Notes under the pieces: generated by a model
The model's database searches: none
What the model was told of the DNA's origin: nothing
The model's input: only the letters and a program-made list of their open reading frames with translations
Assembly: GCA_964403795.1 (NCBI GenBank)
Contig: CAYOHP010000021.1
Span: 48,376-74,291 of the forward strand
Origin: CAYOHP01 sp964403795 [NCBI: uncultured bacterium]
Lineage (GTDB): Bacteria > Muiribacteriota > UBA6191 > CAZXTJ01
DNA: 25,916 nucleotides
Reading direction: 5' to 3'
Part shown: piece by piece, positions 1 through 6,630 of the stretch
How positions within the stretch are numbered: position 1 is the first letter of the stretch
How the letters are laid out: the number at the start of each line of letters is the position of its first letter
Position numbers and translations under genes: made by a program

Positions 1-9
1 TCGATCGCC

Positions 10-807
10 ATGATGCAGGCCCGGGCCCACCGGTCGCCGGACAACCCGACACCCATGGTCACGGGGATCTTCGACGTCTTCATCGCCAGTCCCGAGGGGC
101 GCAAGGTGGTCGCACCGGTGCTGGGACCGGCCCACCGGGCCTGGCGTCGCATGCTCTACGCCGCGGCCCGATCGCTCTCGGAGGAGCCGGAGACCAGGGT
201 CCTGGTGCTGGCGATGCTGGACGATCTCACCCTCTCCGGGCCCCACAAGGTGGGACGCCTGGGGATCTCGACCGGCCTTCCGCTGCGCCTGCAGCTCGTC
301 GGGTTCCCGGCGACCCCGGAGGGCCATGCGGCCCGCATGCTGGCCGCCCGTGCCGTGCGTCAGACCCGGAGCATCTGCCAGGGACGCGATGCCGAGGCCG
401 AGGCCTACCTCCAGGAGGCGACCCCGTCGGTGATCGCCACGCCGGGTGACGGCCGAGTGGCGCGGATGCTCCGCTTCCAGGCGGCGTGGATCGGGGGTGA
501 GACCTTCGACTTCCCCGACCGGGTCCCGGGAATCCCCGTCGCGCTCAGCGCCCTGCTCGATGCCACGGTCCGTCTCGACCCCCGGGAGCGCCAGGGCCTG
601 GTGCACGTCTTCCTGGCGCAATCCTGCCGGGATCCCGGCGCCCTCGACTCGGCCCGGAGACTCGCCCTGGAAGCGGTGAAGGATGCACTGGTGCGACTCC
701 TCGCCGGGCCCTTGCCGTCCCTCGGGCAGGAACTCGCGAGGACCTGGCCGGCGCTGCCGATGAACCTCTCCGGACCCTGGTTCGGGGTCCCCCCGCCCCA
801 GGACTGA
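10..807 (+). CDS. Unrecognised protein, possibly 5'-truncated by the window edge
   Basis: The 265-residue product is rich in Ala, Leu and Arg, looks mainly alpha-helical, and has no signal peptide, membrane segment or motif I recognise. The reading frame is open to base 1, so the true start may lie outside the window. ATG codons at 10 and 13 and an internal Met at residue 16 are all possible starts, and no ribosome binding site can be judged. Third-position GC is as high as in neighbouring genes, which supports real coding. The gene converges on the WG-repeat gene, with only 48 bases between the two stop codons. Function is unknown; I saw no homology that would justify a name. Confidence 0.6.
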   Translation: MMQARAHRSPDNPTPMVTGIFDVFIASPEGRKVVAPVLGPAHRAWRRMLYAAARSLSEEPETRVLVLAMLDDLTLSGPHKVGRLGISTGLPLRLQLVGFPATPEGHAARMLAARAVRQTRSICQGRDAEAEAYLQEATPSVIATPGDGRVARMLRFQAAWIGGETFDFPDRVPGIPVALSALLDATVRLDPRERQGLVHVFLAQSCRDPGALDSARRLALEAVKDALVRLLAGPLPSLGQELARTWPALPMNLSGPWFGVPPPQD

Positions 808-855
808 GCCTCTCCCCACTTGCGGCTCGAGGGGGGTGTTCCTTCCGGGGCCGCC

Positions 856-2880
856 TCAGCCCTTCTGCATCGGCTCGAAGCGCAAGCCCATGAGGACCTC
901 TTCGAGGGCCTGTTCCGCCCACGACTTCCCGGGCCCGGTACCGGGCGGCGCGGCGGTGATCACGGCCGCCACCGAATCGCCCGAGACGGTGACCCCGAGC
1001 GTCAGGACCGCCTGGTAGTTCGCCACCACCCGCACCCGGGTCGGACGACCGGCCATGGTCACCGTCTCCAGCCGCTTCACGCCGGCACCAGGGAGCTTCC
1101 CCTTGATCTGCTCGAAGTACAGCTCCTCCTGGAACTCGATCGGGAAGGCGACCGGTCGGCCCTCGGCCTGGACCTGGATCATCCAGGTCCGGCGCGGATC
1201 GCCGTAGCCCCACCCTCCGGTCGATTCCTCGAAGGCGAGATCCGGTTGGATCCGCTGGATCGCCAGGTCGTGGGCCAGCGGGATCGAGACGCGCCGATCC
1301 CAGGTGTAGATCCGGCCCGGCTCCCACACCATGCGCCCGGCCCGATCCACCACCCCGGAGACCACCTGGCGGCCGGTCCCGTCGGGAGGACGGACCGTGG
1401 GGATCACCTTCTCCATGCGTCCGAAGCCATGCCGGAAGCGGCTCACCCAGGGGTACTCGAGCGGCAGGATGGTCTTGCCCTTCACGTCCACGTAGCCCCA
1501 GAGCAGGGGCTCCGAGACGCTGCTCACCGGACTGGCGCCCGCCGATTCGGGTACTGCCTTGGAGGGATCGCGCCGGGCCACCGCGATCACTCCCCCGTAC
1601 ACGCCCCCCTGGGTGGCCCGGTAGGCCGGCTTCAGGACCCAGTCACCCTTGGCATCGATCAGGCCCCAGGTGTCGTCCCGCTCCTGGCGGGCAGGGGCGT
1701 AGCCCTCGAGGAACTCGCCGGCCTGGATGAACTGGGGGGGGAGGACCCAGCGCCCCGCCCGGTCCACATAGCCGATCCGGTTGTCCCTGGCGTCGATCCG
1801 GAACGAGAGTCCCAGTTTCCCGGAGCGGACGAACTGCGCCTCGTCGGAGGAGACGACGTTGCCCTTCTTGTCGACGAACCCGCGCTTGTCCGAGAGCAGG
1901 CTGAATCCGCCCACGAAATCGGCCCCGGAGGCCTTCCCGAAAGGGACGACCAGCTTGCCCTTCACGTCGATGGCCCCCCACGAGGTCGTGGTCGAGCTCT
2001 CGGTGACCGCGGCCAGTCCCTCCGAGAAGGCCCGGAGCTTGCCCTTCCAGACGACCCCCGTCTCCTTGAAGTCGGGGCCCACGAGCTTCCACTCGCTGCC
2101 TGCGTACTGCTTGACTGCCCCTACCCCGGCGTCGAAGTCGAGGCCTTCCCAGTAGCGGTTGGGGTAGGGGAACCCCTCCGCATCCACGAAGATGAAGGTC
2201 GACCCCAGGTCCACCGGGATCCGCACCGGCTTTTCCCGTACCTTGGCGATCCTTGCCTTGAGGGCCTCGGTGGCGGCCTTGACGCGGGCTTCGGCAGCAT
2301 CGATCCTCGCCTTCCAGGGGGCGGCCTCGGCTGCCTTCTTCATCCCCAGGTAGGCCCGGGCCAAGAGCCAGACGGGATAGAGCGACTCGGGATGTTCGGG
2401 TCCCAGCCGTGCGTCCCGGAAGCGGATCATCTCCTCCATGGCGACGATGGCGCCGGGGTTGTCGTTCAGGCCGACCTTGGCCCGCGCCACCCGGAGCAGG
2501 GCGTCGGCCTCGAGCAATTGCACGGCCTCGGTCTTGCCGGCGCGGGCCGCCGCCTTCGCCGCTTCGGCATGCGCCAGCATGCCGGGGAAGTCCTTGGCCG
2601 CCTCCCGCTGTTCGGCCGCGGTGATCGCGGCCTGGATCGCGGCGACCGTGGACGCGACCGGAGCGACGGTCGGGACCGGGGTAGGAGCCGCCGAGGCCGC
2701 CGGGCCGGCAGCCGGAGTGGCGGCCGGAGTGGCGGCCGGCCTGACGGTCGCGACCGGAGTCGCCACCGGCGTCGCACCCGCTTGCGGAGCGGCCGCGAGG
2801 GGCTGGAACCAGGAAAGGAAGAGGCCGAAGATCACGGCCGGGAAGGTCCCCCCCGGGACGCGCATCGCGCGGGTCAGCAC
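856..2880 (-). CDS. Exported WG-repeat protein with Ala/Pro-rich linker and TPR-like helices
   Basis: The 674-residue protein starts with a probable signal peptide (about 1-31), followed by a low-complexity Ala/Pro/Thr linker (about 32-78). Residues 80-215 look like TPR-type or coiled helices. WG-type repeats follow, in which aromatic-Gly or Gly-aromatic pairs begin 'x-D-x-x-G-x-x-V' units near residues 301, 332, 370, 405, 461 and 509. Residues 540-674 form a C-terminal domain I do not recognise. WG repeats form beta-propeller-like or solenoid binding surfaces of mostly unknown function, so a structural or binding role in the envelope is the best guess. The GTG start at 2880 is preferred because GAGAGGTG lies about five bases upstream; the Met at residue 6 has no ribosome binding site. 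The gene is divergent from the GFA gene. Confidence 0.85.
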   Translation of the reverse strand: MLTRAMRVPGGTFPAVIFGLFLSWFQPLAAAPQAGATPVATPVATVRPAATPAATPAAGPAASAAPTPVPTVAPVASTVAAIQAAITAAEQREAAKDFPGMLAHAEAAKAAARAGKTEAVQLLEADALLRVARAKVGLNDNPGAIVAMEEMIRFRDARLGPEHPESLYPVWLLARAYLGMKKAAEAAPWKARIDAAEARVKAATEALKARIAKVREKPVRIPVDLGSTFIFVDAEGFPYPNRYWEGLDFDAGVGAVKQYAGSEWKLVGPDFKETGVVWKGKLRAFSEGLAAVTESSTTTSWGAIDVKGKLVVPFGKASGADFVGGFSLLSDKRGFVDKKGNVVSSDEAQFVRSGKLGLSFRIDARDNRIGYVDRAGRWVLPPQFIQAGEFLEGYAPARQERDDTWGLIDAKGDWVLKPAYRATQGGVYGGVIAVARRDPSKAVPESAGASPVSSVSEPLLWGYVDVKGKTILPLEYPWVSRFRHGFGRMEKVIPTVRPPDGTGRQVVSGVVDRAGRMVWEPGRIYTWDRRVSIPLAHDLAIQRIQPDLAFEESTGGWGYGDPRRTWMIQVQAEGRPVAFPIEFQEELYFEQIKGKLPGAGVKRLETVTMAGRPTRVRVVANYQAVLTLGVTVSGDSVAAVITAAPPGTGPGKSWAEQALEEVLMGLRFEPMQKG
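2711..2739. repeat. 12-bp tandem repeat in the WG-protein linker
   Basis: The unit gccggagtggcg occurs twice in tandem, plus five more bases. Its length is a multiple of three, so slippage would add or remove four residues of the Ala/Pro/Thr linker without shifting the frame. Confidence 0.6.
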
Positions 2881-2923
2881 CGGGCACCTCTCGGGTAGTT
2901 CTCGACTCGGGTTCGAGACCTCG

Positions 2924-2929
2924 ACTCTA
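2924..2929 (-). promoter_or_regulatory. Possible -10 hexamer for the WG-repeat gene
   Basis: On the minus strand the hexamer reads TAGAGT and ends 43 bases before the GTG start at 2880. No good -35 is visible. It is listed because the same TAnnnT form recurs in other short intergenic regions of this window. Confidence 0.3.
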
Positions 2930-2948
2930 GCGCACCCGGATCCCGGCG

Positions 2949-2954
2949 TAGACT
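2949..2954 (+). promoter_or_regulatory. -10 hexamer for a probably leaderless GFA transcript
   Basis: TAGACT ends six bases before the ATG at 2961. The bases before this ATG contain no Shine-Dalgarno sequence. This spacing would put the transcription start at or beside the A of ATG. The same geometry is seen before the genes at 6631 and 17866. No -35 match is evident. Confidence 0.45.
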
Positions 2955-2960
2955 CGGACC

Positions 2961-3392
2961 ATGTCCGATCCCACCATCCCCGGCTCCTGCCTCTGCGGCG
3001 CGGTGCGCTTCTCGGTGACGGTCCCGGTGAGGTTCGCGGTCCACTGCCACTGCTCCCGGTGCCGCAAGGCGCACGGAGCGGCCTTCGTCACCTGGGTCGG
3101 GGTGCCCGATCCGGGGTTCCGGTTCGACACCGGGGAATCCGAGGTCGGGTGGTACGCCTCCAGTCCCGAGGCCCGGCGCGGCTTCTGCCGCGCCTGCGGC
3201 TCACCCCTCTTCTTCCGGTCGACCCGGTGGCCGGGCGAGGTGCACGTGGTCCGCGCCAGCCTCGAGGGCGACCCCGGGATGGAACCCAAGGCCCACGTCT
3301 TCGCCGATGCCCGGGTCCCCTGGGTCACCCTCGGCGACGACCTCCCGGTCCTGGGCGGCGCCACCGGGACCGAGCCGATCGGGAGCGGGTAG
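2961..3392 (+). CDS. GFA/CENP-V-fold zinc-binding protein
   Basis: The 143-residue protein has the full cysteine pattern of the GFA family (named after glutathione-dependent formaldehyde-activating enzyme): C10 and C12 in GSCLCG, then C29, C31 and C34 in the CHCSRCR segment, and C76 and C79 in CRACG. Family members bind one or two zinc ions in a Mss4-like beta fold. Most have no proven reaction, and the formaldehyde-glutathione role of the founding member should not be transferred. Length is normal for the family, with no signal peptide, so it is cytoplasmic. The gene stands alone between two minus-strand genes and appears to be transcribed without a leader. Confidence 0.9.
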   Translation: MSDPTIPGSCLCGAVRFSVTVPVRFAVHCHCSRCRKAHGAAFVTWVGVPDPGFRFDTGESEVGWYASSPEARRGFCRACGSPLFFRSTRWPGEVHVVRASLEGDPGMEPKAHVFADARVPWVTLGDDLPVLGGATGTEPIGSG

Positions 3393-3431
3393 CCCGGCAA
3401 GAAATGCTCCCGGCCCGACCGGACCCCGACC

Positions 3432-4361
3432 CTACGGCAGCTTGAGCGGCCGACCGTCAGGCCCTTTGGGGTGGTACTCGTGGTCCCGCTTCGAGAGCAC
3501 CTCGGCCTTGACGATCGCCACCGTCTGCCTGGGCCGGTCGTTCGGTCCCACCGGGGTCTTGCCGATCGCCCGGACCACCTCCATCCCCTCGACCACCTTC
3601 CCGAACACGCTGTGCCGGTCGTCGAGGTGGTGGGTCGGCCCCAGGGTCACGAAGAACTGGCTGCCGTTGGTCCCCGGCCCGGCGTTCGCCATCGAGAGCA
3701 CCCCGGCCGCGTCGTGCCGTCGCCGCGGCGAGAACTCGTCGCCGAACTCGTAGCCGGGGCCGCCGGTCCCGTCGTTCCCGGGATCGCGGTCCTTCGAGAG
3801 CGGATCGCCGCCCTGGATCATGAACCCGTCGATCACCCGGTGGAAGAGCGTCCCGTCGTAGTAGCCCCGCTCGGCGAGCGCCACGAAGTTGGCCACCGTG
3901 TTGGGGGCCTCGTCCTCGAAGAGCTCGACCACGAACCGTCCCATCGAGGTCTCGATGCCCACCCGGGGCAGCGAGCCGCCGGCTCGAGCACCCGCCGGGG
4001 CCGCCGCCTCGCGCTCGGCCCGGAGGCGCGCCTCGGCGACGGTGTCGAGCTTCCAGGCCAGCTTCCGGGTCTCGCCGGGCCGGAGCGCCACCTTCTCGGA
4101 GCGTCCCGCATATCCCGGAGGCGGATCCGCCTTCACGAAGTACTCGCCAGGGGCGGGAAGGCCTGGAAGCACGGCCTTGCCGAGTCCCTTGAACTCGCCT
4201 TCCACGAACACCCGGGCGGCCTCGGGCTCGACGGTGATCTCGAGCCCCGCCTGGGTGGAACCCGTTTGGCACCCGGTCGCCATCACCAGGGATGCGACCA
4301 CCAGGCCCACCCATCCCGGGACCGGCCCCGGTGCCGGAGCACATGGGAACGAACGGAACAT
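3432..4361 (-). CDS. Lipoprotein with PEGA-like domain fused to cyclophilin-type peptidyl-prolyl isomerase
   Basis: The 309-residue protein has a signal peptide with a lipobox-like ATGC (C31), a PEGA-like beta domain (about 41-106), a short charged helical linker, then a cyclophilin domain (about 134-290). Catalytic-site segments are intact: FHR (173-175), the GF-MIQGGD stretch (179-186) and the NGSQFFV segment (232-238). It should catalyse cis-trans isomerisation of peptidyl-proline bonds and assist folding of envelope proteins. The domain order places the enzyme on a PEGA stalk held at a membrane. The ATG at 4361 is chosen because AAGGAGG lies eight bases upstream and the signal peptide begins there; the frame stays open upstream to 4556, but that extension runs over the divergent bolA start. 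Its -10 may be the TACGCT at 4392-4387. Confidence 0.9.
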   Translation of the reverse strand: MFRSFPCAPAPGPVPGWVGLVVASLVMATGCQTGSTQAGLEITVEPEAARVFVEGEFKGLGKAVLPGLPAPGEYFVKADPPPGYAGRSEKVALRPGETRKLAWKLDTVAEARLRAEREAAAPAGARAGGSLPRVGIETSMGRFVVELFEDEAPNTVANFVALAERGYYDGTLFHRVIDGFMIQGGDPLSKDRDPGNDGTGGPGYEFGDEFSPRRRHDAAGVLSMANAGPGTNGSQFFVTLGPTHHLDDRHSVFGKVVEGMEVVRAIGKTPVGPNDRPRQTVAIVKAEVLSKRDHEYHPKGPDGRPLKLP

Positions 4362-4386
4362 GCGGCTGGCCTCCTTCCTCCCGAGG

Positions 4387-4392
4387 AGCGTA
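4387..4392 (-). promoter_or_regulatory. Possible -10 hexamer for the cyclophilin gene
   Basis: The minus-strand hexamer TACGCT ends 25 bases before the ATG at 4361, leaving room for the strong GGAGGAAGGAGG ribosome binding region. It is identical to the hexamer before the gene at 17866. No convincing -35 is visible. Confidence 0.35.
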
Positions 4393-4414
4393 CCTCCCCA
4401 AATGGGCACCGTCC

Positions 4415-4423
4415 TGGTACGAT
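4415..4423 (+). promoter_or_regulatory. Extended -10 promoter for the bolA-glutaredoxin pair
   Basis: TGGTACGAT fits an extended -10 (TGn followed by TACGAT). It lies 20 bases before the bolA ATG and just upstream of the ribosome binding site. It faces away from the cyclophilin promoter in the same 82-bp divergent gap. Confidence 0.4.
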
Positions 4424-4443
4424 TTCGATCGCGAGGAGGAGCG

Positions 4444-4701
4444 ATGAGTCTGCCGATCGTGGGAGCGCCGGGCAAGCTGGGCCCGGACGAGGTGCGGGCC
4501 AGGATCCAGGCCAAGATCCCGGGGGCCCAGGTGGAGGTCAAGGACCTCACCGGCACCCTCGACCACTACGAAGTGAGCGTGGTGGCCGAGAGTTTCCGCG
4601 GCAAGCCGCTCATCGCCCAGCACCAGCTCGTCTACGGGGCCCTGGCCGAGGAGTTGAAGGGCCCGATCCACGCCCTGACCTTGAAGACCCGGGCGCCCTG
4701 A
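4444..4701 (+). CDS. bolA: BolA-family protein
   Basis: The 85-residue protein matches the BolA/IbaG fold: an N-terminal helix (14-24), a V-x-V-x-D strand (30-34), H41 in DHYEV, the FRGK loop (51-54), the LIAQHQLVY helix start (56-64) and the C-terminal HALTLKT (76-82). BolA proteins pair with CGFS monothiol glutaredoxins and share an iron-sulfur cluster through conserved His and the glutaredoxin Cys; the partner gene follows directly here. The ATG at 4444 has GAGGAGGA just upstream. The length is typical of the short BolA class. The likely role is cytoplasmic iron-sulfur handling or iron sensing with the glutaredoxin. BolA and IbaG subtypes cannot be separated by eye. Confidence 0.93.
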   Translation: MSLPIVGAPGKLGPDEVRARIQAKIPGAQVEVKDLTGTLDHYEVSVVAESFRGKPLIAQHQLVYGALAEELKGPIHALTLKTRAP

Positions 4702-4724
4702 GGGCGCCTGCTGGAGGCAATGCC

Positions 4725-5045
4725 ATGGCCGACGTCCAGGCCGACATCAAGAAGACCGTCGAGGACAACAAGCTCGTCATCTACATGAAGGGCACCCCCG
4801 ACTTCCCCCAGTGCGGGTTCTCCGGAGCCACCGTCCACACCTTGAAGACCTACGGCAAGCCGATCGTGGCCGTCGACGTGCTCCGCGACCCCAATGTGCG
4901 CGAGGGCATCAAGCGGTTCACGAACTGGCCGACCATCCCCCAGGTCTTCATCAAGGGCCAGTTCATCGGCGGTTGCGACATCGTGACCGAGATGCACAAG
5001 AACGGCGAGCTCAAGAAGCTGATCGACGACGCCTTCGCCGAGTAG
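4725..5045 (+). CDS. grxD: Monothiol CGFS glutaredoxin (Grx4 type)
   Basis: The 106-residue protein has the monothiol active site CGFS (30-33) preceded by YMKGTPDFPQ, the WPTIPQVFIKG segment with the cis-proline loop (68-78), and the FIGGCDI glutathione-binding segment (80-86). This is the single-domain Grx4 class, which binds a glutathione-ligated [2Fe-2S] cluster as a dimer or with BolA and passes clusters to target proteins. It lies 23 bases after the bolA stop with CTGGAGG upstream of its ATG, so the two are almost certainly one operon. An ATG at 4720 is in another frame and is not used. A GC hairpin just after the stop probably ends the transcript. Confidence 0.96.
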   Translation: MADVQADIKKTVEDNKLVIYMKGTPDFPQCGFSGATVHTLKTYGKPIVAVDVLRDPNVREGIKRFTNWPTIPQVFIKGQFIGGCDIVTEMHKNGELKKLIDDAFAE

Positions 5046-5061
5046 GCGGAGTCGTCGAGGG

Positions 5062-5088
5062 CGGCCCGGCCGGGGAGCGGCCGGGCCG
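5062..5088 (+). terminator. GC-rich stem-loop after the glutaredoxin gene
   Basis: A perfect 11-bp inverted repeat (cggcccggccg / cggccgggccg) encloses a five-base loop, gggag. It begins 17 bases after the glutaredoxin stop codon. There is no T-tract, so it may act as a stall or RNA-end stabilising structure, or need help from Rho. It separates the bolA-grx pair from the BlaI cluster. Confidence 0.6.
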
Positions 5089-5096
5089 TGATCGGC

Positions 5097-5102
5097 TAGA
5101 CT
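5097..5102 (+). promoter_or_regulatory. Possible -10 hexamer for the BlaI-M56 genes
   Basis: TAGACT ends 46 bases before the GTG start at 5149 and lies just after the hairpin. It is identical to the hexamer before the gene at 2961. No clear -35 and no copy of the TACTAC/GTAGTA operator is present here, so autoregulation by BlaI is not evident. Confidence 0.3.
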
Positions 5103-5148
5103 GTCGGGGGTCGTCCCGGACGGCGACGGCCGCGCCCGAGGGAGCGCC

Positions 5149-5580
5149 GTGGCCAAGGAGAAGAGCCCCGAGTCCGTCCCGGCGCTCCGCTTCGATCCGG
5201 ACCGCCAGGGACTCGAGGCACTCATGGGGCCGCTCGAGGCCCGCGTCATGCAGGCTCTCTGGGACCTCGGCCAGGCGACCGTCCGGGAGACCTGGGAGCG
5301 CCTCGGCGGCGAGGGCGAGGTTGCCTACACCACGGTCCTGACCATCTTCCACCGGCTCCACGAGAAGGGCCTGGTGGAGCGGGAACCGGACGGGCGAGCG
5401 CATCGCTACCGTCCCCTGAGTTCCCGGTCCGAGTTCCAGGGCAACGCCCTCTCGCGCCTTCTGACCGGGATCCTCGATCAGGTCCGGCGCAACCGGCCTC
5501 TCGGGGTGATCGGCCGCCTCGACAAGCGGGACCGGGCCCTGCTCCGGCGCATGCTCGAGGAGGCGGAGCGGGAACCATGA
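5149..5580 (+). CDS. BlaI/MecI-family winged-helix repressor
   Basis: The 143-residue protein has a winged helix (about 22-92): the LEARVMQALWDLG helix, TVRETWERL, then the VAYTTVLTIFHRLHEKGLVER recognition-helix region (59-79). Helices for dimerisation follow. BlaI proteins repress by binding inverted repeats and are inactivated by proteolysis triggered by a BlaR1/MecR1 M56 partner, whose gene follows here with an ATGA overlap. The protein has no cysteine at all, so it lacks the C-terminal Cys cluster by which CopY repressors of this family sense copper directly. The GTG start is supported by GAGGGAG upstream. The probable target is the inverted repeat at 6604-6620, ahead of the efflux genes. 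Confidence 0.92.
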   Translation: MAKEKSPESVPALRFDPDRQGLEALMGPLEARVMQALWDLGQATVRETWERLGGEGEVAYTTVLTIFHRLHEKGLVEREPDGRAHRYRPLSSRSEFQGNALSRLLTGILDQVRRNRPLGVIGRLDKRDRALLRRMLEEAEREP

Positions 5581-6566
5581 CGCTCCTCCTGTTCGGTCTC
5601 GGGTTCACCCTGATCTTCGCGCCCGCTCTCGAGGTCCTCTGGGATCCCCTCTGGTCCCGCCTGCTCCCTCCGTCGCGGGATCCCTCGATCCGACTCCGCA
5701 GGTTGGCCCTGCGCATGGGATCCGGACTGCTCCTGGCGGCGGCTGCGGCGGCCTGCGTGCTGAATCGGATCTACTTCGCACCCCGCACCCATCCCGGCCT
5801 TCCCGACATCGTGGTCACCTGCCTGGGCCATGACCTGGAACACGGCCCGGGAGCCTTCACCCTGATCGTCCTGCTGGCGGGGAGCCTGGCTCTCGCGGGC
5901 GTCGTCTTCGCCCTCTTCCACCCCCTCCCGGCCTTCCCCCCCGGAGTCCGTCGCATCGATCTCGAGTCGATCCCCGCGGTCCGGGAGGTCGGGGCCTGGG
6001 TCGAGTCCCTCCCGGGGGACGAGCCGGCCGCCTGGAGCGAGACCGTCCCGGTCCCCCGGATCCTGCTCCTGGGCGGGATCGAGGACGCCCTCCGGCCACA
6101 GGAGCTGGCCGCGGTGCTCGCCCACGAGGCAGCCCACCTGTCCGCCTCCGACCACCGATGCATGATGTGGGCCCGCGCCTACCGGCGCCTCCTCTTCTTC
6201 TGGCCGGGCGCCCGGATCCTCTTCCGGTCCGTGGTCCATGAGCTGGAGCGCCGGGCCGACGACCGGGTGGTCGCCGGGCACCGGGCCCGTGCCAGCGACC
6301 TCCTCGCCGCGCTGCGCCGCCTGGCGACCGGAGTTGCGTGCGGCGATGCGACCGAGCCCCTCCTCCCGGCGGAGCCCTTCGAGCCCGGATCCGATCCCTG
6401 GAGCCTGCACCAGCGTTGTGCCCGCCTCCAGGGGGAACCGGAGGCCGACCTGCCGCTCCTGCCTCGCCACCCGGCGCCCCTCCTGGGACTGGTCGCGGTC
6501 CTGCTGGTCGCCGGGACCGAGCCCGGCGCATGCATCCTCCATTGCCTCATCGACTCGATGCCTTGA
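5577..6566 (+). CDS. BlaR1-like M56 membrane metalloprotease lacking the beta-lactam sensor domain
   Basis: The 329-residue protein has membrane segments near 2-20, 47-63, 94-114 and 300-313. The zinc protease motif HEAAH (183-187) lies between segments 3 and 4, with a possible third ligand in LERRADD (223-229). This is the M56 layout, in which the protease faces the cytoplasm and cleaves or triggers cleavage of BlaI. BlaR1 is about twice as long and ends in a penicillin-binding sensor; this protein ends 16 residues after the last membrane segment. The predicted outside loop has C82, H85, E88 and H89, and the tail has C319, H322 and C323, which could bind metal. It overlaps blaI by ATGA. I infer an envelope metal sensor for the efflux genes downstream. 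Confidence 0.88.
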   Translation: MTLLLFGLGFTLIFAPALEVLWDPLWSRLLPPSRDPSIRLRRLALRMGSGLLLAAAAAACVLNRIYFAPRTHPGLPDIVVTCLGHDLEHGPGAFTLIVLLAGSLALAGVVFALFHPLPAFPPGVRRIDLESIPAVREVGAWVESLPGDEPAAWSETVPVPRILLLGGIEDALRPQELAAVLAHEAAHLSASDHRCMMWARAYRRLLFFWPGARILFRSVVHELERRADDRVVAGHRARASDLLAALRRLATGVACGDATEPLLPAEPFEPGSDPWSLHQRCARLQGEPEADLPLLPRHPAPLLGLVAVLLVAGTEPGACILHCLIDSMP

Positions 6567-6595
6567 GAGACGGTGACCTGTCCGCGGTGGGCGCC

Positions 6596-6624
6596 TTGCT
6601 TCTTACTACACCCCGTAGTAGTTT
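6596..6624 (+). promoter_or_regulatory. Promoter of the metal-efflux genes
   Basis: TTGCTT (6596-6601) and TAGTTT (6619-6624) are separated by 17 bases. The -10 ends six bases before the ATG at 6631, and no Shine-Dalgarno sequence is present, so the transcript is probably leaderless. This is the best -35/-10 pair seen in the window, and the operator sits inside it. Confidence 0.6.
6604..6620. promoter_or_regulatory. Probable BlaI operator: TACTAC-N5-GTAGTA
   Basis: Perfect six-base arms surround the spacer acccc. The repeat fills the gap between the -35 and the -10 and overlaps the first two bases of the -10, a position where a bound dimer would block RNA polymerase. BlaI, MecI and CopY operators are inverted repeats built around TACA/TGTA, and the left arm plus one base here reads TACTACA. 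The five-base spacer is one longer than in the symmetric TACTACAnnTGTAGTA form. The BlaI gene lies about 1 kb upstream. Confidence 0.65.
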
Positions 6625-6630
6625 ACCGGC

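Noticed and set aside
806-855. Terminator between the first gene and the WG-repeat gene
   Set aside because: The possible stem gagcc/ggctc is only five bases with a 13-base loop and no T-tract.
820-2898. A 692-codon plus-strand frame opposite the WG-repeat gene
   Set aside because: The minus strand has a signal peptide, WG repeats and a ribosome binding site; the plus frame has only Gly/Asp/His/Arg-rich sequence.
4362-4556. N-terminal extension of the cyclophilin lipoprotein
   Set aside because: It would precede the signal peptide and run through the divergent bolA promoter and start. The ATG at 4361 has a strong ribosome binding site.
5089-5148. A BlaI operator before the BlaI gene itself
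   Set aside because: No TACTAC/GTAGTA or TACA/TGTA inverted repeat was found; only a TAGACT hexamer is visible.
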